Positions 25,069 through 32,803 of a stretch of 64,000 bases of DNA are shown in pieces. The notes under the pieces were generated by a model. It saw only the letters and a program-made list of their open reading frames with translations. It ran no database searches and was not told the origin of the DNA. The translations under genes and the position numbers were made by a program. The stretch is from Chloroflexota bacterium (GTDB lineage Bacteria > Chloroflexota > Anaerolineae > Anaerolineales > UBA11579), in contig VRUJ01000013.1 in the NCBI GenBank assembly GCA_019456165.1, positions 26,764 to 90,763 on the forward strand. The letters are read 5' to 3'. How positions within the stretch are numbered: the first letter of the stretch is position 1; the number at the start of each line of letters is the position of its first letter.

Positions 25069-27633
25069 CTATACATGGCTGACTTTCACCTTTACATGGA
25101 AAGATTGATCGGCAGTGTTGGCAACATATCCTTCTCCTGTGAAAAATAATTCATTAGGGGTTGGTCCCTGACCTTGTGCCCAAGGGTGACGAGCCACCTC
25201 CCCATAGTGGTGCGGCATTCCTACAACGTCTGGGCGGATACTCTCACGGTATTTAGCGGTAACTTTAACCCTGCGGGTTTCAAGAGTTACCGCGTTGTGG
25301 GATTCGACCCACACCTCATCTCCATCATTAATGTCACGTTCTCGTGCAGTTACCGGGTTGATTTCCAGAAATGATTGTGGAGCTAATTCAGCTAAAAGTG
25401 GAATTTGTGAGGCGCGTGATTGTTTGAATTCAATCATTTTGAAACTGATCAAGTACAAATCATAATCATCTGGGGAGAGGTCCATGGTTGGTTTCCGCCA
25501 TGTGGGGAGCGCGGTGTAGTCCTGCCAATAGATTTCATCGACCCCACGAGCCCGCATCTCCCTCTGGTAACCTAATAATGATTCGCCATACAAGCGATGG
25601 ACCGCCCCACCAAAGACTGGGTCAGTAGCATAGCCGTAATAGCTTGTGGCTGGCACGCTGCCTTTATCATGCAGCCCAATCTGTTCGAAAAACTCGACGC
25701 CTTCTTCTATCCCCTCAGACCTGGCCCAACGGTCGAAAATATCCCGCGTAGCAGGCTTACTATTCAAAGGTAATGCGAAATCTTCTTCAAAGCGGAATGC
25801 TTGGTTGATTTGATCGATGTAGCCACCCTCACCGTATAGAATATCCGCGTGCTCGCATAAATCTATATAGATATCGATCTCGCCGCGGGACTGGAAGAGC
25901 GGTTCTACAGGGGGTACACGCAGGGATTGCGCATCTGTGTATTGGTCGGAGACCCCCATTGGGCCCTCATATTTTTCAAGCGTAGCAGCAGGTAAAATAA
26001 CGTCAGCGAAATAATCAGCGGTCTTGCTTAACCACGGATCTATTGCTGCCACAAATTTAAATTTCTTGTATGTATCTATCATCACCCTCTGATCTGGAAA
26101 GGCGGTTAGAGGATTCACCATGTGGAGAATGACAACTTCAGGTATGGTATCCACACCATAATTCTCCGGATTCTGCTGCACCCAGGAAACAAGGGATGAA
26201 TTATTACTGTTTATGGGGAAGTATTGGCTGTTTTTTAAGTAGATGTTATAGGGAGGATCTCCGATCTCAATCTCATCCAGTTTTTCATAGTTGCCATGTA
26301 TCTTCCATGTGAAATCACTCCGCTGACCGCCCACAGCTCCGACAGCACCCAGTAACATTGTAACCATAAGCATTGCGCGAATGGCCTGGAAGCCTAGTTC
26401 CTGTTGAGCCATATGGTAAGCCATGATACTGACAGGTCGATAAGGTAAAACGCTTCCTTCTACCTCAATCGAACTACCGATCATGGCGTTTTCGCCTAGA
26501 TCTTGGGCTACCTTCTGAATCTTCTGTGCTGGTACGCCACATATCTCTTCAGCCATTTCGTAAGTATATTCAGCGATGTGTTCCTTGAAGACTTGGAACG
26601 CTGGCCGAACTTGTTCTCCATCAAAATCAAAAGCACCCTCCAATGCTGCGTCCACGTTTGGAGTATCATGAGGGACAGCCATTCCCGAGGCTTGATCCCA
26701 AACCAATTCAGTATCCCCATCTCTTACGAAATTGCCCTCCTCATTCACCAAGTATGGAGAGTTGGTGTATTGCCTAAGATAGTCCCAATCCACCGTCCCC
26801 TCTTCGATCAGTCCGTTACAAAGGGCTAGAGCCATTGCCAGATCAGTTCCAGGACGAATTGGCAGCCAATCATCCGCGAAGTGGGCTGCTCCGCGTAAAC
26901 GCGGGTCAATAACCGCCATCTGCATGCCAGCCTCTCTGGCTTTTACCAGTTGGCGCGGCCAAGTAAGCCAGCAGAGTTTATTTCCTCCTGCGTTGGTCGC
27001 GTTCCAGCCCCAGGACAAAACATATCGGGCATGGCGGAAATCAGGATGCAGCACGCCATGCAAACCGATAGTGTACTCACAAGCCCGGTACCCAGCGTCA
27101 GAACAAAAGCCGCCGTGATGTAATTTTGTTGCGCCAGAGGCTTTTACAAAGGCAGTGTCATAGAAATTCCCTGCTTTGCTGCGTCCCTTTTGCCAGACTA
27201 ATAAATCATTATCGCGTGCACGTACGTCTTTGATTCGCTCCCCAACTATGCGAAGGGCTTCATCCCAAGTTGTTGGTTCCCATTCTCCAGGGATGCCTTT
27301 CTCGTTGGTCCGCAATAGAGGCGTCTTTACCCTATTGGGATCATAAAGCGCCATGATTTGAGAGATTCCCTTTGGGCATAAAGTTCCTTGGTTGCGAGGA
27401 TGAGCCGGATGGCCTTCAATTTTGACTACTCGCCCATTAACTTTGCGAACGAGTAATCCGCATTCTTGTTTTCCAATCCAACAAGTTGTAGGCGTTCGCT
27501 CGTCGACTGTAGTAAGGCTACCTTTTGCACCAGCAATTAGGGTTTTTAAACCCCCGGAGAGCAAACTACTGGCCGCAATTGTGCCACCAGTAATTCCAGA
27601 TAGTTTTAGGAATTCTCGGCGTGTAAGTTTCAT
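25069..27633 (-). CDS. Tat-exported molybdopterin oxidoreductase catalytic subunit (DMSO/Psr family)
   Basis: An 854-residue catalytic subunit with a twin-arginine signal (LTRREFLKLSG). The N-terminal iron-sulfur motif reads CWIGKQEC, then LCPKG near residue 87: the usual C-x2-C-x3-C has glycine in place of the second cysteine, so the first cluster is either three-cysteine or altered. A cysteine in HGGFCSDAG near residue 175 is at the place of the molybdenum ligand. Further cofactor segments include IDPRLRGAAHFAD, DPWLSKTADYFADVILPA and the C-terminal PHHYGEVARHP. The substrate is not evident; sulfur or metalloid oxyanions are typical for the Psr group. GGAGG lies 8 bases before the start. 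First gene of the operon. Confidence 0.88.
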   Translation of the reverse strand: MKLTRREFLKLSGITGGTIAASSLLSGGLKTLIAGAKGSLTTVDERTPTTCWIGKQECGLLVRKVNGRVVKIEGHPAHPRNQGTLCPKGISQIMALYDPNRVKTPLLRTNEKGIPGEWEPTTWDEALRIVGERIKDVRARDNDLLVWQKGRSKAGNFYDTAFVKASGATKLHHGGFCSDAGYRACEYTIGLHGVLHPDFRHARYVLSWGWNATNAGGNKLCWLTWPRQLVKAREAGMQMAVIDPRLRGAAHFADDWLPIRPGTDLAMALALCNGLIEEGTVDWDYLRQYTNSPYLVNEEGNFVRDGDTELVWDQASGMAVPHDTPNVDAALEGAFDFDGEQVRPAFQVFKEHIAEYTYEMAEEICGVPAQKIQKVAQDLGENAMIGSSIEVEGSVLPYRPVSIMAYHMAQQELGFQAIRAMLMVTMLLGAVGAVGGQRSDFTWKIHGNYEKLDEIEIGDPPYNIYLKNSQYFPINSNNSSLVSWVQQNPENYGVDTIPEVVILHMVNPLTAFPDQRVMIDTYKKFKFVAAIDPWLSKTADYFADVILPAATLEKYEGPMGVSDQYTDAQSLRVPPVEPLFQSRGEIDIYIDLCEHADILYGEGGYIDQINQAFRFEEDFALPLNSKPATRDIFDRWARSEGIEEGVEFFEQIGLHDKGSVPATSYYGYATDPVFGGAVHRLYGESLLGYQREMRARGVDEIYWQDYTALPTWRKPTMDLSPDDYDLYLISFKMIEFKQSRASQIPLLAELAPQSFLEINPVTARERDINDGDEVWVESHNAVTLETRRVKVTAKYRESIRPDVVGMPHHYGEVARHPWAQGQGPTPNELFFTGEGYVANTADQSFHVKVKVSHV

Positions 27634-27821
27634 ACCTTCTACCTCCTAGTGTGGATGAAATATCAATTCGTTTAAGACTTCAGAAAATAGAGTATTTCAT
27701 ATTGATTGATCCGTGTATCAGGAAATATTTGCTTTATTTCTAAATTTAAGTAGTGGATTCTTTCACCAATCGAGGTGGATATATGTATATCTTGTAATGT
27801 TTTTAATTACATTGGTTTAAA

Positions 27822-27855
27822 ATGAAAATCCCGAAGGAATTATACAATCGGGATT
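27822..27855 (-). terminator. Intrinsic terminator of the PhnD-kinase-regulator operon
   Basis: An eight-base stem AATCCCGA/TCGGGATT (27827-27855) about 40 bases after the regulator stop on the minus strand, followed by TTCATTTT. The tail is T-rich but interrupted. Confidence 0.7.
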
Positions 27856-27895
27856 GAGATATTTCACCCACTTGGATAATGATACTGGATAAGCT

Positions 27896-28552
27896 TTATT
27901 CTACCTCCAGCCAGCCAGCTTTTAGAGCATAACGCACTAACTGTACGCGGCCTCGAAGCCCTAATTTCTTCATAGCCCGCGAACGATAGGTTTCCACGCT
28001 GGTAACAGCCAATTGCAGCATCTCGGCAACTTCCTTGCTCGTATAACCCTGAGCTACGAGGCGAAGGACTTCGTTTTCCCTTACGCTGAGGCTTGTTTTT
28101 GAAGTCATTTCAAAACGCTGTTTTTGGGGAATTAAATCGCCCAAGAGGGATAATGTTAGGGCAGGCGGCACATATATCTCTCCTCTGGCTACACAATACA
28201 AAGCAACCAGTAGTTCTCGGTCATCCGCTTGTTTTAGTACATATCCAGCAGCCCCACTTGCAAGAGCGCGACGGAGGAATCCCTCATCATTGTGCATTGT
28301 CAAAATAAGTATTTGGGAGTCTGGTGCAGATTCTTTTATTCTACTTATTGATTCTAGGCCACCAAGTCCAGGCATAGTTATATCTAACAACACAATATCT
28401 GGACGAGTTTCAATCGCAAGTTCCACTGCATGATTACCATCTTCAGCTTCGCCAACAACCTCGATGTCCGGTTCGGCTTCCAATACCAAACGCAGTCCAG
28501 CACGTACAACTGCATGGTCGTCGGCCAGTAACACGCGCAATATAGCGCTCAT
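27896..28552 (-). CDS. NarL/LuxR-family response regulator
   Basis: A 218-residue regulator with a receiver domain (LLADDH near residue 8, the phospho-accepting aspartate in DIVLLDITMPG near 57, and a K in YVLKQAD near 108) and a C-terminal LuxR-type helix-turn-helix (LSVRENEVLRLVAQGYTSKEVAE, residues about 152-174). Its ATG overlaps the stop of the adjacent kinase (ATGA), so kinase and regulator are made together. The position next to the molybdoenzyme operon suggests that it controls that operon. Confidence 0.92.
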   Translation of the reverse strand: MSAILRVLLADDHAVVRAGLRLVLEAEPDIEVVGEAEDGNHAVELAIETRPDIVLLDITMPGLGGLESISRIKESAPDSQILILTMHNDEGFLRRALASGAAGYVLKQADDRELLVALYCVARGEIYVPPALTLSLLGDLIPQKQRFEMTSKTSLSVRENEVLRLVAQGYTSKEVAEMLQLAVTSVETYRSRAMKKLGLRGRVQLVRYALKAGWLEVE

Positions 28553-30531
28553 AACGATGTTGCTTCCTCAAGGTTTGGGGAATATGTTGGTTCCACCAAT
28601 GGGATACGGGCCAGGACAGTCGTACCTTGGCCAGATTGAGATTCAACTGTAAATATTCCTCCTAGTAACTCTACCCGCTCCTGCATACTATGTATACCCA
28701 GGTGTTTTGTTCCTGTACCATATTTTAGTTGCTCCAGGTTGTCAAAGCCGATCCCATCATCATCAACAATCACGATTATTTGCTTATCTTGCTTTTCCAA
28801 CATAATGGAGATGTTGTTTGCTTCTGCGTGACGGGCAGCATTTGTAAGGGCCTCTTGAATCAATCTATAGGCGGTCAATTCCACCTGAGATCCCAGCCGT
28901 TCATCTTCTAGCCCTAAAGTTTGTATGTCCACATGCAGGGAGGTGTGACTCGCAAAATGACTGGAAAATTGTTGTATGGCTGCAATTAGGCCTAATTCAT
29001 CAAGTGCAGGTGGGTGCAACTCGGTTGCTAAATCATGAAGATTGACCTGGATTTGACCCACCAGATCACGGAGGGCCTGTAATTGAGCGTATGCTTTGGA
29101 TGGTTCCGACTGTTTCTCCAAACTGCGAAGTCTAAACTTGAGGGAAGTCAGAGCCTGCCCAGCTTCGTCGTGAAGCTCACGGGCGAGGCGTTGGCGTTCT
29201 GTTTCTTGGGTGGTAATGATCTTTTCTAGTAGTTGACCTCGTAATACTTCTTTCTCTTTTAACTCCTCCCACAGGCGGGCATTTTCTGTGGCAACTCCGA
29301 TTTGCCTCCCAATGGAATCCAACAAAGCTAGGTCATCTCGATTGTAAGTGCGTGATTTGCGGCTAGCGACGTTAAGGACTCCAATCACCCGATCCCGAGA
29401 GATCAAGGGAACGCTAACATGGCAGGCTAACCCTTCGGATGCAATAATTTCCGGGTTGATGTGTTTGCATTCTTTCGAGATGTCATTTACAACCATGGGG
29501 GTTACAGTATGCAAGACCTGAGTGCAAATGCACTTTTCAAACCCATGGTTTGTCTCGGCGAGTATAAAGGCTTGTGATAAACCTGCCTTTACTGTTAGTT
29601 GAAAGTTGGCAGGATGAATTGGGTTTTCTAAGAATATCCAACCAGCTTGTAATTCCATCACTTCTAACACTTTATCTAATGCAGCTTGTAACATTTGTCG
29701 TAATCCCAAGGTGCTACTGATAGCAGTTGCAGTAGCGTTAAGGGTAGCAAGTTCTCGCAACTTTCGGATAAGGTCAGAGTGGGAGGCTTGCAGATTTTCG
29801 GTCATCGCATTGAAGGCGTGTGCCAACTCACCGATTTCATCCGCCATGCGTGGGTAGGCTCGGGTTTCTAGATCACCCTGACCCACACGGCGGGAAACTT
29901 CTACTAAATCAAGCACCGGGCGCGTTAGAACGCGGGTAAGCAATAGAGCGATAAACGTACCAATGAGCATGGCGATTGCGGTGATGGAGAGGAGTTGCCA
30001 GGTAGCTTGAGTAACCTCACTATCCATGCGGGTTAAAGAGAGACCCACTCGAGCTACTCCTGCCTGGTCCTCAAAAATGGGAACTGCAAAATCTATCATC
30101 CTCCCCTCATTAGTATCGAAGAGTAATAAATTATAGCTCTCCGTTGCATCTGGCCAATTGAGCGATAACAAATCCTTAGGAACAGTCTGGGGGAAAGAGT
30201 GGACAATGGCTTGTTGGTAGGCATCCTGCACGAGGGCGTAACGCACATCGAGGTTGTTTTCAAGAGTGTCGCGCACTAATTGATATAAAGCAAAGGTATT
30301 GTCGGTCAATACAATATTCGTAGACCGGGCTGCTAAATCGCGAGCGATAGCAACACCACGTTCTTCCAGACTACTGGTAAGGTCATCGGCAAGCCGGGCA
30401 CGTACTGCTAGGGTCATCGCTAGGCCTATTACCAATACTGCACCCAAAACCATACCGATAATTTTTGTGCGGATTGGTACTCCAGTGATACGTTGGAATA
30501 ACCAATTGCCGGGATACTCAAGGGTTTTCAT
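28549..30531 (-). CDS. NarX-type sensor histidine kinase (HAMP-GAF-HisKA_3)
   Basis: A 660-residue membrane kinase. Transmembrane helix 1 is near the N-terminus (IIGMVLGAVLVIGLAMTL), an extracytoplasmic region of about 130 residues follows, then helix 2 and a HAMP domain (VLTRPVLDLVEVSRRVGQGD). A GAF domain contains four cysteines (KCICTQ, ECKH and GLACH) that might bind a cofactor. The phospho-acceptor lies in RLARELHDEAGQAL and the ATPase part has DDDGIGFD. I prefer the start at 30531 (GAGG 6 bases upstream) over 30573. It overlaps the PhnD-like gene by 14 bases, so the binding protein probably feeds this kinase. Confidence 0.87.
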   Translation of the reverse strand: MKTLEYPGNWLFQRITGVPIRTKIIGMVLGAVLVIGLAMTLAVRARLADDLTSSLEERGVAIARDLAARSTNIVLTDNTFALYQLVRDTLENNLDVRYALVQDAYQQAIVHSFPQTVPKDLLSLNWPDATESYNLLLFDTNEGRMIDFAVPIFEDQAGVARVGLSLTRMDSEVTQATWQLLSITAIAMLIGTFIALLLTRVLTRPVLDLVEVSRRVGQGDLETRAYPRMADEIGELAHAFNAMTENLQASHSDLIRKLRELATLNATATAISSTLGLRQMLQAALDKVLEVMELQAGWIFLENPIHPANFQLTVKAGLSQAFILAETNHGFEKCICTQVLHTVTPMVVNDISKECKHINPEIIASEGLACHVSVPLISRDRVIGVLNVASRKSRTYNRDDLALLDSIGRQIGVATENARLWEELKEKEVLRGQLLEKIITTQETERQRLARELHDEAGQALTSLKFRLRSLEKQSEPSKAYAQLQALRDLVGQIQVNLHDLATELHPPALDELGLIAAIQQFSSHFASHTSLHVDIQTLGLEDERLGSQVELTAYRLIQEALTNAARHAEANNISIMLEKQDKQIIVIVDDDGIGFDNLEQLKYGTGTKHLGIHSMQERVELLGGIFTVESQSGQGTTVLARIPLVEPTYSPNLEEATSL

Positions 30532-31432
30532 CCCAACCTCGTAATGTGGCAGCCATCTCGCGAAGGCTTTCATAAGCTGAAATATCGATTTCTACAAAAC
30601 GCTCAATATGCAACTTTTCTAGCGCTGCTCGTCCTTCAAGATCTCTGTCCATCCTAAGAAGGATCTCGAGTAAGACTGCGCGCAAGTCAGGCTCAATATC
30701 GGGATGGACTACTACTGGAGGGATACCATAAGGCCCTAACCTGTCTATGATGCGAATCTGTGAGATCAATGGTGAGGATTCTGCTGCAAGAAAATCGTAC
30801 ACTAGACTATCGACTGCTGCACCATCGACCAGGCGGTCTGCTACTGCTTGGATCGAATTGTCATGACTGTAGGTATAGGTTGTGTTTTCGAAAAAATCAT
30901 CGGCGGTTTCATCCATTTGCGAAAGCATCCAGAGAGGCGCTAAATGGCCAGAGTTGGAAAGTGGATCGGAGAAGGCAAAAGTTGTATCGCGTAAATCATC
31001 AATTGTCTGAGCCTGGCTTATGCTTGGGACGATGATGTAAGAATAGTATGTTGTCTCTCCGTTCACCTGTGGAGCGACCAGCAGTTGCATGCCAAAGTTG
31101 CGCTCTCCCTCAACATATGCTCCACCACAGACAAACGCTAAATCTACTGCTCCGGAGCGGACGAGCTCGTTGGTTTCAGCATATGTGCCTCGCTGAATTA
31201 ATTCAACTGGCCGATCTAAATGTGAAGATAGATAGTCTAAAAGAAGGCCGTAACTCTCTAAAGTTGCGCGAGGAGAAATAACAGCAGCAATAGCCACCCG
31301 CAATGGAAGACGGGAAGGTTCTCCTAATTCTGGGGCAGCAGCAGTATCTCCTTCCTGGACAAGCTCTACGTAAGGCAGATCCTCTGAATTAGCACAGGCA
31401 ATAGCAAAGATTAGGATACCTACTGCCAACAA
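30518..31432 (-). CDS. PhnD-like periplasmic binding protein, start altered by an IS relic
   Basis: A 304-residue binding protein of the phosphate/phosphonate/oxyanion type. A hydrophobic signal LLAVGILIFAIACA ends in a lipobox-like FAIAC, then LPLRVAIAAVISPRAT, the AVDLAFVCGGAYVEGE segment and TFAFSDPLSNSGHL follow the PhnD pattern. Homologues serve as sensors beside kinases (AioX for arsenite, TtrS-type for tetrathionate). Only a TTG start at 31432 is available in frame. The good ribosome site (GGAG) 21 bases upstream belongs to an ATG at 31449 of the IS256-type relic, whose frame stops after nine codons. So the native 5' end appears to have been replaced at the junction, and expression may be impaired. 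Confidence 0.8.
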   Translation of the reverse strand: MLAVGILIFAIACANSEDLPYVELVQEGDTAAAPELGEPSRLPLRVAIAAVISPRATLESYGLLLDYLSSHLDRPVELIQRGTYAETNELVRSGAVDLAFVCGGAYVEGERNFGMQLLVAPQVNGETTYYSYIIVPSISQAQTIDDLRDTTFAFSDPLSNSGHLAPLWMLSQMDETADDFFENTTYTYSHDNSIQAVADRLVDGAAVDSLVYDFLAAESSPLISQIRIIDRLGPYGIPPVVVHPDIEPDLRAVLLEILLRMDRDLEGRAALEKLHIERFVEIDISAYESLREMAATLRGWDENP

Positions 31433-31533
31433 TCTTGTTGATAGGTCATGTGTAACTCCTTTTTTATTTTTGCAACTAAAAGGATACCTGACCTATCATT
31501 TTTTGGAAATTACAGAAACAATGTTACACTAAC
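31430..31533 (-). mobile_element. Relic of an IS256-type element end, inverted copy
   Basis: The reverse complement of this block aligns with 18108-18211 over its whole length with about 15 mismatches: TGTTAGTG end, TTGTTTCTGTAAT, GGTCAGGTAT, the ribosome site and MTYQ(K/Q)D. The relic stops exactly where the PhnD-like reading frame begins (31430-31432). With the 18.1-kb copy it forms a pair of ends facing each other across 13.4 kb. No target-site duplication could be matched. Confidence 0.65.
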
Positions 31534-31569
31534 AACGAAAAGGTTACTAATGCGGTGGTAATCATTACG

Positions 31570-31598
31570 TTACCTTGCCAGCTCACAATCACTATGAT
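31570..31598 (+). promoter_or_regulatory. Probable sigma-70 promoter of the his operon
   Basis: TTACCT (31570-31575) and TATGAT (31593-31598) are separated by 17 bases. Transcription from here would start at about 31605, only a few bases ahead of the leader-peptide ATG at 31614. Confidence 0.55.
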
Positions 31599-31613
31599 AG
31601 AATTCCCGCTAAT

Positions 31614-31715
31614 ATGAAATACAGCAATCAGTCTTGCAAACATCATCATACTCATGCTCATCCAACCAGCTTCACATCTGGGCAAGACTGCTTTAAGGAG
31701 ATCTGCATTCACTAA
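31614..31715 (+). CDS. hisL: Histidine operon leader peptide
   Basis: A 33-residue open reading frame with the run HHHTHAH: five histidine codons within seven (31641-31661), plus a last histidine before the stop. It is followed by an intrinsic terminator at 31752-31778 and then hisG. This is the classical attenuation arrangement: when charged histidyl-tRNA is scarce the ribosome stalls on the His codons and the terminator should not form. No Shine-Dalgarno sequence precedes the ATG, and the likely transcription start lies only about 9 bases upstream, so translation may be near-leaderless. The reading frame is too short to be called on length, and the evidence is the codon cluster and context. 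Confidence 0.85.
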   Translation: MKYSNQSCKHHHTHAHPTSFTSGQDCFKEICIH

Positions 31716-31751
31716 GAAAATTATTTAATTGCAGAATTTAGATTTTCAAGG

Positions 31752-31778
31752 CGCTTCCCGGTTGGGAGGCGTTTTTTT
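31752..31778 (+). terminator. his operon attenuator terminator
   Basis: CGCTTCCC pairs with GGGAGGCG around a four-base loop, followed by seven T. The loop segment GGTTGG (31760-31765) is complementary to CCAACC (31662-31667), directly after the His codons, so an alternative pairing is possible. Confidence 0.88.
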
Positions 31779-31794
31779 ATTTTAGGAGTTTATT

Positions 31795-32799
31795 ATGGAA
31801 AGAAAATATCGAAATATAAGAATCGCCCTACCAAGCAAAGGGCTATTGGCGGAAAGGAGCAAAGACCTCTTGGCAAACGTGGGTTATAAGGTTCACAATC
31901 CCAATCCGCGCCAATATAAGGCTTCCATTCCCAGACTACCGGGTGTTGAAGTTATCTTTCAACGCCCTGGCGATATTGTTGTCAGCGTGAGAGATGGGAG
32001 CGTAGATTTTGGTATCACGGGGCGAGACATTTTTCTGGAGAAACGGGAATCCAACGGCAACATTCTAGAACTACATAGCCAACTAGGATTTGGTCATTGT
32101 TCACTAAATGTAATCGTTCCAGAGAGTTGGAGTGATATTTGCCAACTCGAAGATTTATCAAAATTACACAACATGTTGAAGCGCCCATTAAAAATTGCCT
32201 CCAAATTCCCATATTTAACGAATCAATTCTTTCAAGCGGTTAACAATTTGGAAATTGAAATCATTCAAGCAGAGGGAGCGTTAGAGATCGCGCCAACGGT
32301 TGGCTATGCCGATCTAATCGTTGATCTTGTTTCCACGGGCACTACCCTCAGGGATAATCGACTAAAGATTTTAGAAAGCGGCGAGATATTGAAATCCCAG
32401 GCTTGTCTAATTGCCAATAAAGCTTGCCTTAAATCGAATCCTAAAACCCTCGAACTTGCCAAAAAACTAATTGAATTGATCGGCGCGCATTTGAGAGCTA
32501 ACAACAATTTAGCAATCTTCGCCAATGTTCGCGGCGATTCACCAGAAAGCATTGCGCAGAAAATTTTCCAACAAAATGTGATCAGTGGTTTACAAGGGCC
32601 AACCATTTCTCAAATTATCACTAAGCAAAATGAAAAGTGGTATGCCATCCATCTAGTTGTTCAAAAAAACCATCTTCACCAAGCTATTCGAGAAATCCGT
32701 GAAGTAGGAGGAAGCGGTGTGGTTGTCTCCCCAGTAAATTATATTTTCGAAGAAGAACCCCCAGAACTGATACAAATGCTCGCGGCCCTGGAGGATTAA
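31795..32799 (+). CDS. hisG: ATP phosphoribosyltransferase, long form
   Basis: The first enzyme of histidine synthesis: joins ATP and PRPP to phosphoribosyl-ATP. At 334 residues it is above the short form and carries a C-terminal regulatory domain (about residues 230-334) of the long, histidine-inhibited type. Family segments visible are IALPSKGLLAERS at the start, VDFGITGRD near residue 65, and the PRPP loop DLVSTGTTLRDN near residue 180. AGGAG precedes the ATG. It is the first structural gene after the attenuator, so it is controlled both by attenuation and probably by feedback. Confidence 0.93.
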   Translation: MERKYRNIRIALPSKGLLAERSKDLLANVGYKVHNPNPRQYKASIPRLPGVEVIFQRPGDIVVSVRDGSVDFGITGRDIFLEKRESNGNILELHSQLGFGHCSLNVIVPESWSDICQLEDLSKLHNMLKRPLKIASKFPYLTNQFFQAVNNLEIEIIQAEGALEIAPTVGYADLIVDLVSTGTTLRDNRLKILESGEILKSQACLIANKACLKSNPKTLELAKKLIELIGAHLRANNNLAIFANVRGDSPESIAQKIFQQNVISGLQGPTISQIITKQNEKWYAIHLVVQKNHLHQAIREIREVGGSGVVVSPVNYIFEEEPPELIQMLAALED

Positions 32800-32803
32800 G
32801 TAA

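Noticed and set aside
18108..31533. A complete composite transposon
   Set aside because: Only the 5' ends of the elements remain, the transposase is lost in both, and flanking bases do not form a target duplication; only a relic is claimed.
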